A stretch of DNA of 23,572 nucleotides, taken from contig NW_003146291.1 of the NCBI RefSeq assembly GCF_000003605.2, positions 107,233 to 130,804 of the forward strand, given 5' to 3'. The notes under the pieces are model-generated. The model saw nothing but the letters and a program-made list of their open reading frames with translations. It did not search any database and had not been told where the DNA came from. Below, in pieces: positions 1 to 9,566 of this stretch. Made by a program: the position numbers and the translations under genes. Each line of letters opens with the position of its first letter. Within the stretch, counting starts at the first letter, position 1. This DNA comes from Saccoglossus kowalevskii. Lineage: Eukaryota; Hemichordata; Enteropneusta; Harrimaniidae.

Positions 1-98
1 TTTTTGAAAAACAAGCAAAATATTAATTGTATGAATATTGGCCAATACTCTGAAATGAAATTATAATGTTTCTTACTACTTTTAATGTGTTTTTTCAG

Positions 99-238
99 GG
101 TGCCTATGCTGTACGCTACTGTGGAGACATTTGGCAAGTACCTCGCCATTGGGTTCTTTTTAGCGACGGCGTTTGCTGGGATCAGTTCTTTAATAGCACA
201 CCTTGAACTCTATGCAAAAACCTTGGAAGATTTTGGCA
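99..238 (+). CDS. SLC6-like transporter exon A (TM8)
   Basis: The acceptor tgttttttcag ends at 98 and the donor gtaagt begins at 239. The first base completes a codon from an upstream exon outside the window. The exon reads VPMLYATVETFGKY and then a hydrophobic helix with AFAGISSLIAHLEL. It ends in phase 1, with one base of an Ile codon that is finished by the next exon. Confidence 0.85.
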
Positions 239-3200
239 GTAAGTGTCATTACTGTAAAATACTTTATTTTCGCTTGGAATTAATTTTTGCTATTTTTGCT
301 GAAGGGATGATTCAGTGAAAATAAAATCCAGCGAATATACCTTTTTTCGTATATTTTACATTCAACTTGTCAAAAATCAGTGAAAATAAATTCCATACAA
401 AAAAAAAAAAAATGTATATTCAGCGAAAATTAATTCCAGTTAAAATAAAGTATTTTACAGTACTATGCGAACACCAAATAAACAAACATGATTGTTTTTT
501 TTGCTCATTTGCATATCAACAGTGAAAATTCTGGGTTTTATTTACAAAGGTGCAAAACGTAATCTGCAGTACGTGTAATATTAAACTGGTTACATTTATC
601 TGCATAATTGATACATAATAATTTTTGTAAGATACAGGTTGTATAGTGTTATCCTGTGTTGTTGTTTTTTCAGTAAAAAGGGTGCCATCTGTAATATTTT
701 CATCAATAGTTGTTTTTCTGATCAATTTTGGAGCTTCCTCAAGTGTAGAAGTTCTAGTGAGTCTGGTGAGTGCCATCATGTAAGCTCGCTTTGCAATATA
801 ACATTTCTTATTAATATAATTAAAAAAAAAACTTTGTAATTTAAATTGTTGGAAGAAGACGTTTCAATACATTGAAATGCTTCGTTGCTAAGATGACTAA
901 TTGAAAATTCATATTTACTTCTACAATGTAATGCATTTGTTAAAACAATATGGCCACCAGGCAGCCATTTTGAGTCCCATATTTGTTGATGTTTATAATG
1001 TGACGTATTTGAAAAAAATCTATACACAATTAAGTAGAATGACAGAAATTCTTTTAATTTAAATGGTTGGAAGAAGACCATTAATTGGTGATTAATTGGT
1101 AATTGAAAAGCTATATTCAAATTCCGATTTATTTCTACAATGTAATGCATTTGTTGAAACAAAATGCCCACCAGGCAGCCATTTTGAGTCCCATATTTGA
1201 ACAAAATATATACACAACTAAGTTTTGGTTCTTGAATGACAGAAATTCTTTTAATTCACCATCAACAAATATAGTCTTGATCAAAGGCTAGTATCAATGT
1301 CATATTATTGGTGTAAAATACTATTGAAGTTAAATTTGTTGCATTCTATAGTTTTGGTGAAAAAGAAATAGATTGACAAAAACCACCCATTATACAATAA
1401 ATATAGCTGCTTTTAACCTTTTCACCACCAGTTCGTTCTTTTCATCACAAATTCACAAAAACGTCCCAACTGCACTTTCCTTCAAAAAACAAAACAGACA
1501 AAAATAGCCAAATATTTTTAGTAAAAACTGAAAATTTACTCAAATTTTGTTTTTTGTTTCTAAAATATAAGGAAAAAGTGCAGAAAAATTTGGATGAGAA
1601 AGTCTGGTGGTGAAAAGGTTATACCCTTTTTTTCAATTTAAAAATGGAGATACAGTTTTTATTTGCAGTGTTTATTTCATGCCATATAACAATGTAATTC
1701 TTTGTGATTACATGATAGGATTACGTATGGGCTTATCAATTGGTTATATCAGGACTATTATTTCAGTATCTTGTTATCCGTTTTGGTGCCACTAAATACA
1801 GAACTCAGATTATCAACGAATACGGTACAACTGATTGGATCTTACCAAAGCCATGGGAATGGCTTATTAAGTAAGTGCCCTTCCTTAGGGACGACGTCAA
1901 AAGATCGATGTCTGATAAAAAACTTAATTCCTTTAGTTTTTTTCCAAACCCCCCCTACCCCCCACTGAAACTTAATTGATAAATATTGGTCATGGCGTCA
2001 GACTACATTCACCATTAAATACAAATTGATAATCGGACAGTAGTATTTCATAGCAGTTGGTTGTCGAGTGGGTGTAAAAAGATTTTACAAATGCACCTCA
2101 TTTGACGCACAGATTTACACTCGAACCAAACCATTTTTCTGTTTTTTTTCTTTTTCGGTTATTTCTGTCAATGATTGGATAGAAAAAAAAAAAAACTACA
2201 AATACTCCAAGATTTGTTTGACTTCATTAAAAAATAAAATCGTTTTTGTAGGATGGAAACTTTTTGAGGTCAAAATCCCCCACCCCCAAACTAAAGGAAA
2301 TAAGTTTTTTATCCGACATCGATCTTTTGACGTCGTCCCTTAGTTATAAACAAGTATATGACCTGTCAATCACCTTTATAACAGTTATCACACGGCAATG
2401 CACACTGCTTCTTCCCATGATTCCAAGCACACTTCTATTTGCAGGGTTTGAGATAATATGACAACAAAATAGACTAAAGGATGCTGACAGTCAAACATAT
2501 ATTAATATTCTGAACTATATTATTATCCATGAAATCCAGCCTCACATCAGAAAAAGTTAGAAAAACTGTCTGTTGATATTGTGCAGGACAACACTGAGAA
2601 ATCAGGTTATCCTTTGATTCCATAAAATTGATAATGTCCAGTGTGTCCTCTGAGTGAATATGACATGTCATTGACACACAAATATTGGATGTGATGTGTC
2701 CAGCTGTCATTGAAAAAAACATCTTACTTTAAAGTTACGGAATTTTTAATTTGGTAAAATTCACATTTTATATATGAAATAAGTGTAAAAATGAAGAAAA
2801 TCAGAGGCTATGACATTTTGTTTGCCTCTCAAGTCACATATAAAGTCACATACAAATCAAACTTTTTTGTTGAAGACCGACCAATTTCACTCAGCTTGAT
2901 TTTGAGGGATTCCATATTGATTCAAGATCTTTACAAAATAATCCCGTTAGAGGGTACACTGATAGTATCTGTGAACTGTCAAAATATCAAGTATAATTGG
3001 ATGAATTTATATACTCGGGGGCGGACATCCGGGCATTTTCACCGCCTGGCAACCAGCGGCGGTGAAAACAAAGGCCCAAAACTCGCAGAAAACGGTACTT
3101 TGGGATGAGTGTTGAGACTCCTCTGAACAGTGTAACAAGATTAGCCCTACGTGTGTAACATATATAAATTTGGTTGTTCAGGATTACTTCAAAGTTGAGT

Positions 3201-5795
3201 TTGTGTTGTTTTCTCGAATTTTCACCGGCTCGACCGGCGTTCCACAGCAGCGCGCACAGAGACCATAGAAATGCATGTACAGTAGTAAGCGTCTTAGCAG
3301 CAACGTGGAACGTCTCATGACGTAGCTCCGCCCCCGAGATTGTTTATTTATCCACTACATCCCTCGTTCATGATTTCTTCCTCATATTGGTCAGAAAAAA
3401 AAACTTTAAATTAATAAGTAGTCAGTCAGCTGTGCTAATTAAATGATGGTAATCGCTGTTTTGAGTAACTATTCAAAATAGCTAGACATTTTCGATCAAT
3501 AACTCTTTATTAACTAGGCTAAGTGTAAGAAAGAACTCACTCAAACTTGCTATAAATGGTGACTATGCAGTCTATGCATATCATTTCAAATCTGTGCATA
3601 TTAATCAGACAATTTGCATAATAATTTAAACCACTTGTTTCTTGTATATTTCAAAATGTATACTGGCTTAAGGAGATTCAATGTCTAATGATAATTTTGA
3701 ATTATTCTGTACTAATCTACATATGTTTATATTGCATATTGATGTAAACTTGGTACACGGATACTGCTTAGGAAGTCCAATGATAATAGTTCAGAAATAA
3801 ATTTGTTTTTCACTAATTACTATTTTAAAGCGCCGTAGTTGTCGCGCTAAGCATGTGCAAGATATATGGGTCTCTGATAAACAAAGATGGCACGTTTCCA
3901 AGCTTTAATTGGTAATTTTCATGTGATTGGAAGGTATCGAAGGAGTCGCGCCCAGGTCAAACCTCATACTTTCGTGATTTCCATTTGAAGAGCGCATTGG
4001 ATTGTGGGAAAATCAATGTTTATCAACACAATATGTGTATATGTGATTATGTTGCCTGGTAGAAAAACAAACCCTAGTCGGTAACAATTACAGAGATTAT
4101 GTATGAAAATGATGAATTATTGTTTGTTTGTTTGTTTGTAGGTTCATTGCTCCATTTGAAGCATTGGTGTTGTTGCTATGGTTTCTGATTAATGAACTTA
4201 TTACCAAACCTGATTGGTACTTGTTGGATACTCTTTCGTTGATGAACCTCATTATGCAGGTATGTTTGAAATCCTAAGTTAATGCAAAGCTACTTATAAG
4301 ACTGAACCTGACGCTAACGCTTTGACTGCCAGATATTTTTACCACCAAATATTCAGCATAAATTGTTACTCAATAAATTGGCAATATACAAAAAAATTTC
4401 AACATATTTTTTGAATCACATAGATGGTATCTGAAATTTGGTTTTAAATTGTGATTAATAGGTGTGTCAATTTTTAGCAAGACTTCATGTCAGAAGCAAA
4501 ATGTTCAGAAATATTTTGTGCTCAAAGTCAGGCCAATCAGTGAGCATCTTTTTTGTTGACAATTTATTTCAGCGTATCAAATTTTGCCTTGTAAATATGA
4601 TTTAAATATATTTAAATGTGACTGGAAATCTCTGCAGCCATACTGTAATGATTACACTTCAATGCATGAACACCAAACAAATATAATTAAACTTTACAAA
4701 GACAACATACTGGTACAATCATTGAGTCGAGTATCCAGAATTTTGAAATAATTTAAAAAATGCTTTCTTTATTTTTAAAATAAAATGGTAAATAGTCATC
4801 ACAGCAGTTGAAAGTCTTAAAAATTATTCAACCACACGGATAGTGGCAATATTGAAAAGTTGACCCAGCAAACTACTTCTTTTAAATCTACTAATTGTGA
4901 AATATGTTAGTTTTAGCTAAAATTTCATTCTGAATTCTTGGCTGAACCGGATTTTGGTCATTTATGAACGGATTTCATTCAAACTTGGTACATACATTGA
5001 ACTTTATGGCACCTTGATGCAAGTCATTTTGTTTTTCAGGTCAAATTCAAAATGGCTGCCTGGCCATTTTGTTTTAACAGACATAGTTCTTGGGCTATTT
5101 TTGATTTCTCCTGACTGATCATGTTCAGACTTTACTTGTACATCATACATTGTGCCAAACATGTGCATATGTATTCCAATGGCCAAATTGCAGTTGTTTT
5201 TTATCAAAATCAAGCATTTCTACAATTCAGGAATCTCAGTCATGCATAGACTTGTTTTGTTCAAACTTAATACGTACATTGAACTTTATGGGACCTTAAT
5301 GCTTGACACTTTCTATTTTTAGACCGGCCTCTAAATGGCCGTCTGGTGGCCATTTTGTTTCAGTGAATGCACTTTTGGAGCCATATCTCTGACATTCTCT
5401 GACTGTTTATGCTCAAACTTTATATGTTTCTTAACCTTGAGAACTCACAGATTACATTTACACATGCCTTTGTGATTCTGCCCATTGGTTCAAATCTGGT
5501 GTAAAACCTATAGTTGGATACTATTTGTAGAATATTCAATTGCTTTTAAAAGGAGTAACTCTATTACAAACACTTTGGATGTCATAATTAATATTAGGCT
5601 TTAACTCTTCTAATGGTTTGTTCATTTCAGTGGAGCATTGCAACAGCTCTTCTGATCATACCAAATTACATCTATGTTTGCTGTTGGTTGCCACGGAAAC
5701 GAAAGAAAGATGATGATCTTGTGATGCCAGAAAGAGAAGATTTTCATGAGTCTCCAGGAAAACAGGCATTTATGTATACTGAAGAGAACAAGTAA
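99..5795 (+). CDS. SLC6/NSS (SNF)-type sodium-coupled transporter, C-terminal half, 5 exons
   Basis: The 3' part of a gene whose 5' exons lie left of the window. Exons join as 99-238, 674-765, 1719-1870, 4142-4259 and 5631-5795 (stop TAA). The introns are GT..AG and the phases match (1, 0, 2, 0), giving about 221 residues. By comparison with LeuT-fold proteins as I recall them, exon 1 is TM8 with the motif AFAGISSL, whose Ala and two Ser match the Na2-site Ala/Thr/Ser of LeuT. Exon 2 is TM9, exon 3 TM10 (DYVWAYQLVISGLLF) plus the following loop, exon 4 TM11 (FIAPFEALVLLLWFL) and exon 5 TM12 plus a basic then acidic cytosolic tail. The family imports amino acids or related solutes at the plasma membrane using the sodium gradient; the substrate cannot be read from this half. 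TM8 lacks the GLDSQF-type motif of classical animal SLC6 proteins and resembles prokaryotic SNF members. I am sure of the fold, less so of the subfamily. Confidence 0.85.
252..460. mobile_element. MITE-like palindromic element, CTGTAAAA ends, TA target site
   Basis: The left end CTGTAAAATACTTTATTTT is mirrored at the right end (AAAATAAAGTATTTTACAG), with TA on both outer sides. Arms of about 35 bases match with few differences. The inside has no coding sequence. It begins only 14 bases after the exon A donor. The copy at 15049-15243 shares its interior in the opposite orientation. Confidence 0.8.
674..765 (+). CDS. SLC6-like transporter exon B (TM9)
   Basis: The acceptor is gttgttttttcag and the donor gtgagt begins at 766. 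It encodes KRVPSVIFSSIVVFLINFG followed by ASSSVEVLVSL, matching the basic loop and TM9 of SNF transporters. A second GTGAGT donor lies 9 bases upstream at 757, in the same phase, so a form lacking Val-Ser-Leu is possible. Confidence 0.8.
838..1258 (+). repeat. Tandem duplication of a 218-base unit in the transporter intron
   Basis: Two direct copies, about 838-1055 and 1056-1258. Both start AATTTAAATnGTTGGAAG, contain a TTTCTACAATGTAATGCA-like stretch and a CACCAGGCAGCCATTTTGAG block, and end in gacagaaattcttttaatt. The second copy carries small insertions and deletions. It is non-coding. Confidence 0.85.
1719..1870 (+). CDS. SLC6-like transporter exon C (TM10 and loop)
   Basis: The exon begins GAT TAC GTA TGG after tgattacatgatag and ends before gtaagt at 1871, in phase 2. 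It reads DYVWAYQLVISGLLF, then QYLVIRFGATKYRTQ, and closes with a Trp/Pro-rich loop DWILPKPWEWLI, as in bacterial SNF proteins between TM10 and TM11. The acceptor tract is weak. A better-looking acceptor, attatttcag, lies inside the exon and ends at 1766, in frame. I chose the longer exon because the extra residues are the conserved part of TM10. Confidence 0.8.
1887..2341. mobile_element. Non-autonomous inverted-repeat element starting at GGGACGACGTC
   Basis: Left arm 1887 onward: GGGACGACGTCAAAAGATCG, then ATGTCtGATAAAAAACTTA. The right arm ends at about 2340 and is its inverse with one or two differences, giving at least 45 matched bases. Both arms then run into C-rich stretches (AACCCCCCCTACCCCCC and its equivalent near 2276). 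No ORF resembles a transposase. It starts about 16 bases after the exon C donor. Confidence 0.8.
3014..3338. mobile_element. GC-richer element with CTCGGGGGCGGA inverted ends
   Basis: CTCGGGGGCGGA at 3014-3025 is inverted as TCCGCCCCCGAG at 3327-3338. Just inside the left end is a hairpin: TTTTCACCGCC (3036-3046) pairs with GGCGGTGAAAA (3058-3068), and TGG/CCA extends the stem. A second TTTTCACCGG stretch lies near 3220. Base composition differs clearly from the surrounding AT-rich intron. I see no convincing target duplication. Confidence 0.6.
4142..4259 (+). CDS. SLC6-like transporter exon D (TM11)
   Basis: The first G completes a Lys codon begun in exon C. It encodes FIAPFEALVLLLWFL and then INELITKPDWYLLDTLSLMN, TM11 and the loop before TM12. 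The donor is gtatgt at 4260. The acceptor tract is a TTTG microsatellite ending in gtag. Confidence 0.85.
4978..5520. repeat. Degenerate tandem repeat, about four units of roughly 140 bases
   Basis: TTCAAACTTGGTACATACAT (4978), gttcagactttacttgtaca (about 5123), TTCAAACTTAATACGTACAT (5260) and ctcaaactttatatgttt (about 5410) recur at intervals of 137-148 bases. The first and third are each followed by TGAACTTTATGG and a Gly-rich-like TGGCCATTTTGTTT block. It lies in the last transporter intron. The core resembles the inverse of the unit in the 19.4-20.7 kb array. Confidence 0.65.
5631..5795 (+). CDS. SLC6-like transporter terminal exon (TM12 and C-terminal tail)
   Basis: The acceptor is ggtttgttcatttcag. 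It encodes WSIATALLIIPNYIYVCCWL as the last membrane helix, then a short basic cluster PRKRKK and an acidic tail ending TEENK before TAA. The basic cluster directly after the helix fits a cytosolic C-terminus by the positive-inside rule. Confidence 0.85.
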   Translation, partial: WSIATALLIIPNYIYVCCWLPRKRKKDDDLVMPEREDFHESPGKQAFMYTEENK

Positions 5796-5883
5796 TAATT
5801 TCTACAGCTGTCTAAATAGAAGCAATATTGTAGATTTACAGTTCTGACAGTAAAGGACTATGGGTGACTGGAACTGCTTGGTA

Positions 5884-6090
5884 CTGTAAAAGGATTAATT
5901 ATTCACTGGGTTTTAATTTTGTTTATTTCGCTGAATGGAAAATGCGCTAAATTAAAACCCAGTGAATATATAAGATTTAGTATACAACACATTATCTAAA
6001 TGATAAAACCGTGAATTTAAAACCCACTGAATATGCCTGAAATGGTAAATCAGCGTAATTTAAACCCAGTGAAAATTAGTCATTTTACAG
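5884..6090. mobile_element. MITE-like element with CTGTAAAA ends in the transporter 3' UTR
   Basis: The left end CTGTAAAAGGATTAATTATT plus CACTGGGTTTTAATTT is mirrored by the right end AAACCCAGTGAAAATTAGTC plus ATTTTACAG, with TA on both outer sides. The interior holds further CCCAGTGAAT / ACCCACTGAATAT repeats in both orientations. It is the same subfamily as 15532-15706. It lies between the stop codon and the candidate poly(A) signal, so the transcript could fold here. Confidence 0.85.
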
Positions 6091-6229
6091 TAATTCATTA
6101 TTTTCTACAAGCCACCTGTAGATGGCGCTGTACAAATGTTAGTAACATTGCACTGTATTCACTATTAAATGAAGATAAAATTAAAGTAATGTTTTTTGGG
6201 GATTAATTGACACCAACTTGTATTTTTTA

Positions 6230-6235
6230 AATAAA
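6230..6235 (+). terminator. Possible poly(A) signal of the transporter gene
   Basis: AATAAA lies 435 bases after the stop codon of the transporter. If it is used, the 3' UTR would contain the palindromic element at 5884-6090. An ATTAAA-like site near 6165 and another AATAAA near 6703 are alternatives. Confidence 0.4.
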
Positions 6236-7299
6236 TTATAAAATTTTGTACATAATCCCAACCATGATACTGTAATAATGCAACGATACATGCAAAAACT
6301 CGTATGTTCAAACATTTTTCAGTATTTTAGTTTAAACACTTATGTTGGTTTTGATTGTATTGTGTGGTCTTATTTTAACATTTTTCTTAGTATAATGTTT
6401 CCGTCCTGGAATCTGATTTATTTTTGCATAAATCTTAATTTGAATCAAAATAATGACCCACAAATTAGCTAAAGGTGTGCGTGAATTATTTTGAGTAAAT
6501 GTAATAATGCATGCAATTATGGCACTCACTTCAATCACCTTAATTACAGCATTTATGCATACTTTGCAGTAATATTGTAATAACTTCATGTAGCTTTGAT
6601 TCAGTCATGTTTCAGACACTGGAATTACTTGGTAGATATCGTATAGCTATCATATTTTTGATTCAAATTTTTCTTAATCTATTTTCTTAAGTGAGTATGC
6701 CAAATAAATTGAGACATTAGCTGCATTAAAGTAGTTGTGGGTCGAATTGAATATTTATGTCTTATTTTTTATGTTTTCATTATTATTGATAAATGGTATT
6801 AAGATACCATAAATTGAAAAAAATAGGAATTATTGGTAAATTTTTCGAGAAAATAGAAAATGATTAAAATTTCCATTATTGCACTGGTTTCCTATTGTGA
6901 AATTATTGTTTCATTTTTTTTAAATTTTGCTCGGTGAAATGGGATGAAACGTCATACATTATAATCGATATAATTCCTAATATTGTTAATTAAACCATTT
7001 CAGTATGATATTAGTTTTTATGTTATATTATGGAAGTTCTCTTTTACAATGGAATGTATAAATACGTGCAGTAAAATGCTCAGTACTAAAAAAAAAAACT
7101 ACCTTAAATATGTTAAAACTAAGTTATGTCTAGTTAAATTATACCAAACAAAGTTTATAACATTTCTGTATCTACAGACTATAATAAAATTAAAAAGTTT
7201 TGTTGAGCCATACATGTATGACGCATGTCAAGCTTACAGCGTATGTTTTTTTCTCAGGTACAGCATTATTCATTTTCTTAAAGTATTCAATTTACATAG
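6236..7299. other. AT-rich intergenic stretch, nothing recognised
   Basis: I see only short ORFs with low-complexity Lys/Asn/Ile/Phe content and no exon-like pattern with matching splice sites. Poly-A and poly-T runs are common. Confidence 0.5.
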
Positions 7300-7434
7300 C
7301 TTTAAAGGGCAACAGTCGTCACGCTGCGTCCTGTTCGATATGGACTCATAGCAATGTATATAACGCGTGTAAAATACATTGTTTATTTATATGAAATTTG
7401 AACAATCGCTGCGCGACGACCACCACGCTTTAAG
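7300..7434. mobile_element. Short palindromic element with CTTTAAAG ends
   Basis: CTTTAAAGGGCAACAGTCGT at the left is mirrored imperfectly by ACGACCACCACGCTTTAAGG at the right, with the inner match CACGCTGCG / CGCTGCG. The element is about 135 bases, non-coding and GC-richer at its ends. A related single end, TTTTAAAGCGCCGTAGTTGT, occurs near 3823. Confidence 0.6.
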
Positions 7435-7966
7435 GTTCTGTAATCATTCAGTGTAAAACATTTTCACAAATTTATAAAGCAATGCAGACTTTTGATGTAA
7501 TGATTTACATTTTTTATCTAATATTTTGCATGTTTTAACTTTGGAGGCTTTACGTAGCATTTTTGGATATGTTGTGCAAAGTGTGTTGTGTATTTTTATT
7601 TTCAAGTTTTTTGTATCATAGCATTTTAAAGTGTGTGACCACGATTTGCTTGCTTGTGGTTATGATTGTTAGCAGAGAAGGTGCTGTAAAAATACTTGTT
7701 GATGGATTTGGTGATCATTTTCACTTAGTTTAAATTAAGTAACACAATAATTTTGGCTTGAGGACCAAAATCACTTGGACTATGAACAAATAATTTTTTT
7801 TTCAAGTTGAATTTTTGGCACCCCACCTTCCTTTCTATATTTCTCTGCTTCGCTACCAAAAATGGAGAAGCAGAGTGAGAAAGTTGGAGTGAATATTTTG
7901 AAGAAAAATCACAAATGAGTTGTTAATTCCTTGCAGTGGTTGGGATTGTTGATGTTAACGAAAACA
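7435..7966. other. Intergenic stretch with one small hairpin
   Basis: No gene is seen. CTCTGCTTC (7843-7851) is inverted as GAAGCAGAG (7867-7875) inside a pyrimidine-rich then purine-rich tract, giving a modest hairpin. Confidence 0.4.
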
Positions 7967-8162
7967 CCGTAAAATCTTTATTAGAAGCTGCATTCTTAAT
8001 AGAAGCTGTATACCCACCCATTCTTTTTGAATAATTGAGAACCAAAAACTTGCCATTTCTCATACATTTGTATGTTGGTGTTCTAATAGAAGCTACATTT
8101 CCTCTGTTGCATTGTATCATTTAAATAGAATTAAGCCGTGTCTTTTAATACAGATTTTACAG
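7967..8162. mobile_element. MITE-like element, C(C/T)GTAAAATC ends
   Basis: Left CCGTAAAATCTTTATTAGAA and right (inverse) CTGTAAAATCTGTATTAAAA. TA flanks the right end. AATAGAAGCTG/ACAT is repeated directly three times inside. It belongs to the CTGTAAA family but to a different subfamily. Confidence 0.65.
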
Positions 8163-8326
8163 TAGTTTCAAACAGAAAACACATCAAAGTGTATTGATCT
8201 TTTAAAGGACTATGTTGTTTTAGCTCAGTATAGAAGGGATTGTTTTGATTACATTTCAATGTAGCTGAAATAAACAGATTTAAAACACAGCAGTGCTATA
8301 ATTTGATTTTTTTTTCATGTCATTTA

Positions 8327-8711
8327 CTGTAAAACATGTCTTTTTCGCCAGCATGTCTTTTTGGCGAAATTTAGTGAGAGAACTAATTGGCTAATTTAAG
8401 ATGTCGCTAATGATTTCATTATAATTTCAAAATGGCCGCCAAATAACGTCTTTTTCTCCACACACGCACACACTTTGTTAACAACATAGAAAACATAATA
8501 ATCTGGGGCACTTCCTTATTACACTTGACAGTTTTTTCTTTGTTTTAATGGAAGTGATAACTGCGCATTTATTTTGGCAGGTGAAAGACAAGTATTGTGA
8601 AAACAGGAAATCAAGACAAGAGAGATTCACTATAAAATCAACATTTCGCTATTACGTCATTTTACCACAATTATCTAAAATTGCATGTCGCTTTTTCAAC
8701 ATGTTTTACAG
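8327..8711. mobile_element. MITE-like element, CTGTAAAACATGT ends
   Basis: Left CTGTAAAACATGTCTTTTTC (with GCCAGCATG) and right (inverse) CTGTAAAACATGTTGAAAAA (with GCGACATGC), both flanked by TA. At 385 bases it is the longest member of the CTGTAAA family here. A CATTTTGAAATTATAATG-like stretch and a short AC-rich run lie inside. An 11-base G run (8723-8733) follows just outside. Confidence 0.7.
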
Positions 8712-8733
8712 TATTTCATTGTGGGGGGGGGGG

Positions 8734-9110
8734 CAGAAATTCTATAGCAGAGAAACTGCAAACACAAATTCTACTCTGTTTTGAGGAAGATAAATAAGTT
8801 TGTACAATTTTTCCTAGTTTTAGTGCCCCTCAGGAAAATACTTTCTGTTTCGGGCCATGCAAATCAATACCTCCATACAACATAATATTGTTAGTGGACT
8901 TCTTTTAGACTTCCAGTTCTTATGTCATTTACTATTTGATTCCAAAAGCTACAAAACCACTCTATGGATACATGACTCATTGGCTCTTATGTAATGCTAT
9001 GGGTAATTTTTAACGGCTGATCATCAATGCAGCACACGTTTTCGAACAATGTTTTTACACACGTAAATGCTACATGGGATACCGGTAGGATAAAACAACA
9101 TGATTGACGT
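8734..9110. other. Intergenic stretch, nothing recognised
   Basis: No coding pattern or repeat that I can support. Confidence 0.4.
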
Positions 9111-9122
9111 ACGCAAGTGCTG

Positions 9123-9215
9123 GTTCGAGTCGCGCATGCAAGTACATGTTTATTATAATTTGACATAGTATTTACCTTGCCGTTTATTCGGTGTTATTTG
9201 CTTACTTTACTTTCT
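9123..9215 (+). repeat. SINE-like body, copy 1 (B-box-like start)
   Basis: It starts GTTCGAGTCGCGCATGCAAG and continues TATAATTTGACATAGTATTT then ACCTTGCCGTTTAT. The same body recurs at 9484. GGTTCGAGTC resembles a pol III B box, but no clear A box precedes this copy, so it is probably 5' truncated. Confidence 0.5.
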
Positions 9216-9410
9216 ATGTCAACAGCAACTATGAGTTTAAAATTATTTCTCAGTTCTTATTCACTGTTATAATGCTGTACCATTACTTTCACCATCCTAC
9301 TACAGCCAGATCTGACGGCCTTTGCCGCATTCTGGCCACGCTGTGTAGCGCGGATCGCGTTTCAAGTTCTCTGCACATAATAAGCTCGGTTATTAAGCAT
9401 GCTTTTTTGG

Positions 9411-9566
9411 GAATGCCAAGTGGCCGAGGGGAAGATGTGTAGTGGTGTGAAGCTAGGCGATTTGGTGTTGTACGGGAGCGCCAGTTCGAGTAATGCACGC
9501 AGTACGTGTTTACTATAATTTGACGTAGTATTTACCTTGCCATTTATATGTTATTTGCTTACTTTA
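9411..9566 (+). mobile_element. tRNA-derived SINE-like element, copy 2
   Basis: TGGCCGAGGGG (9421-9431) resembles the A box of Leu/Ser-type tRNAs and AGTTCGAGTAA (9483-9493) a B box. Their spacing is about 50 bases, and the tRNA-like head is about 88 bases, as in tRNAs with a long variable arm. The body TATAATTTGACGTAGTATTT plus ACCTTGCC matches copy 1. The T stem does not pair well, so this is not a functional tRNA. Confidence 0.45.

Noticed and set aside
776-1204. 142-codon minus-strand ORF
   Set aside because: It spans the 218-base tandem duplication, which repeats its own sequence (WDSKWLPGGHI). There is no domain, and it overlaps a transporter intron antisense.
2791-3108. 105-codon plus-strand ORF in the transporter intron
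   Set aside because: It ends inside the GC-rich element, has no domain or splice context and would interrupt the phase-consistent join of exons C and D.
6983-7351. 122-codon plus-strand ORF
   Set aside because: Lys/Tyr/Phe-rich AT-driven translation running into the palindromic element at 7300; no family resemblance.
9411-9500. A functional tRNA-Ser or tRNA-Leu gene
   Set aside because: The boxes are tRNA-like, but the T stem and acceptor stem do not pair, and the body continues as a repeat.
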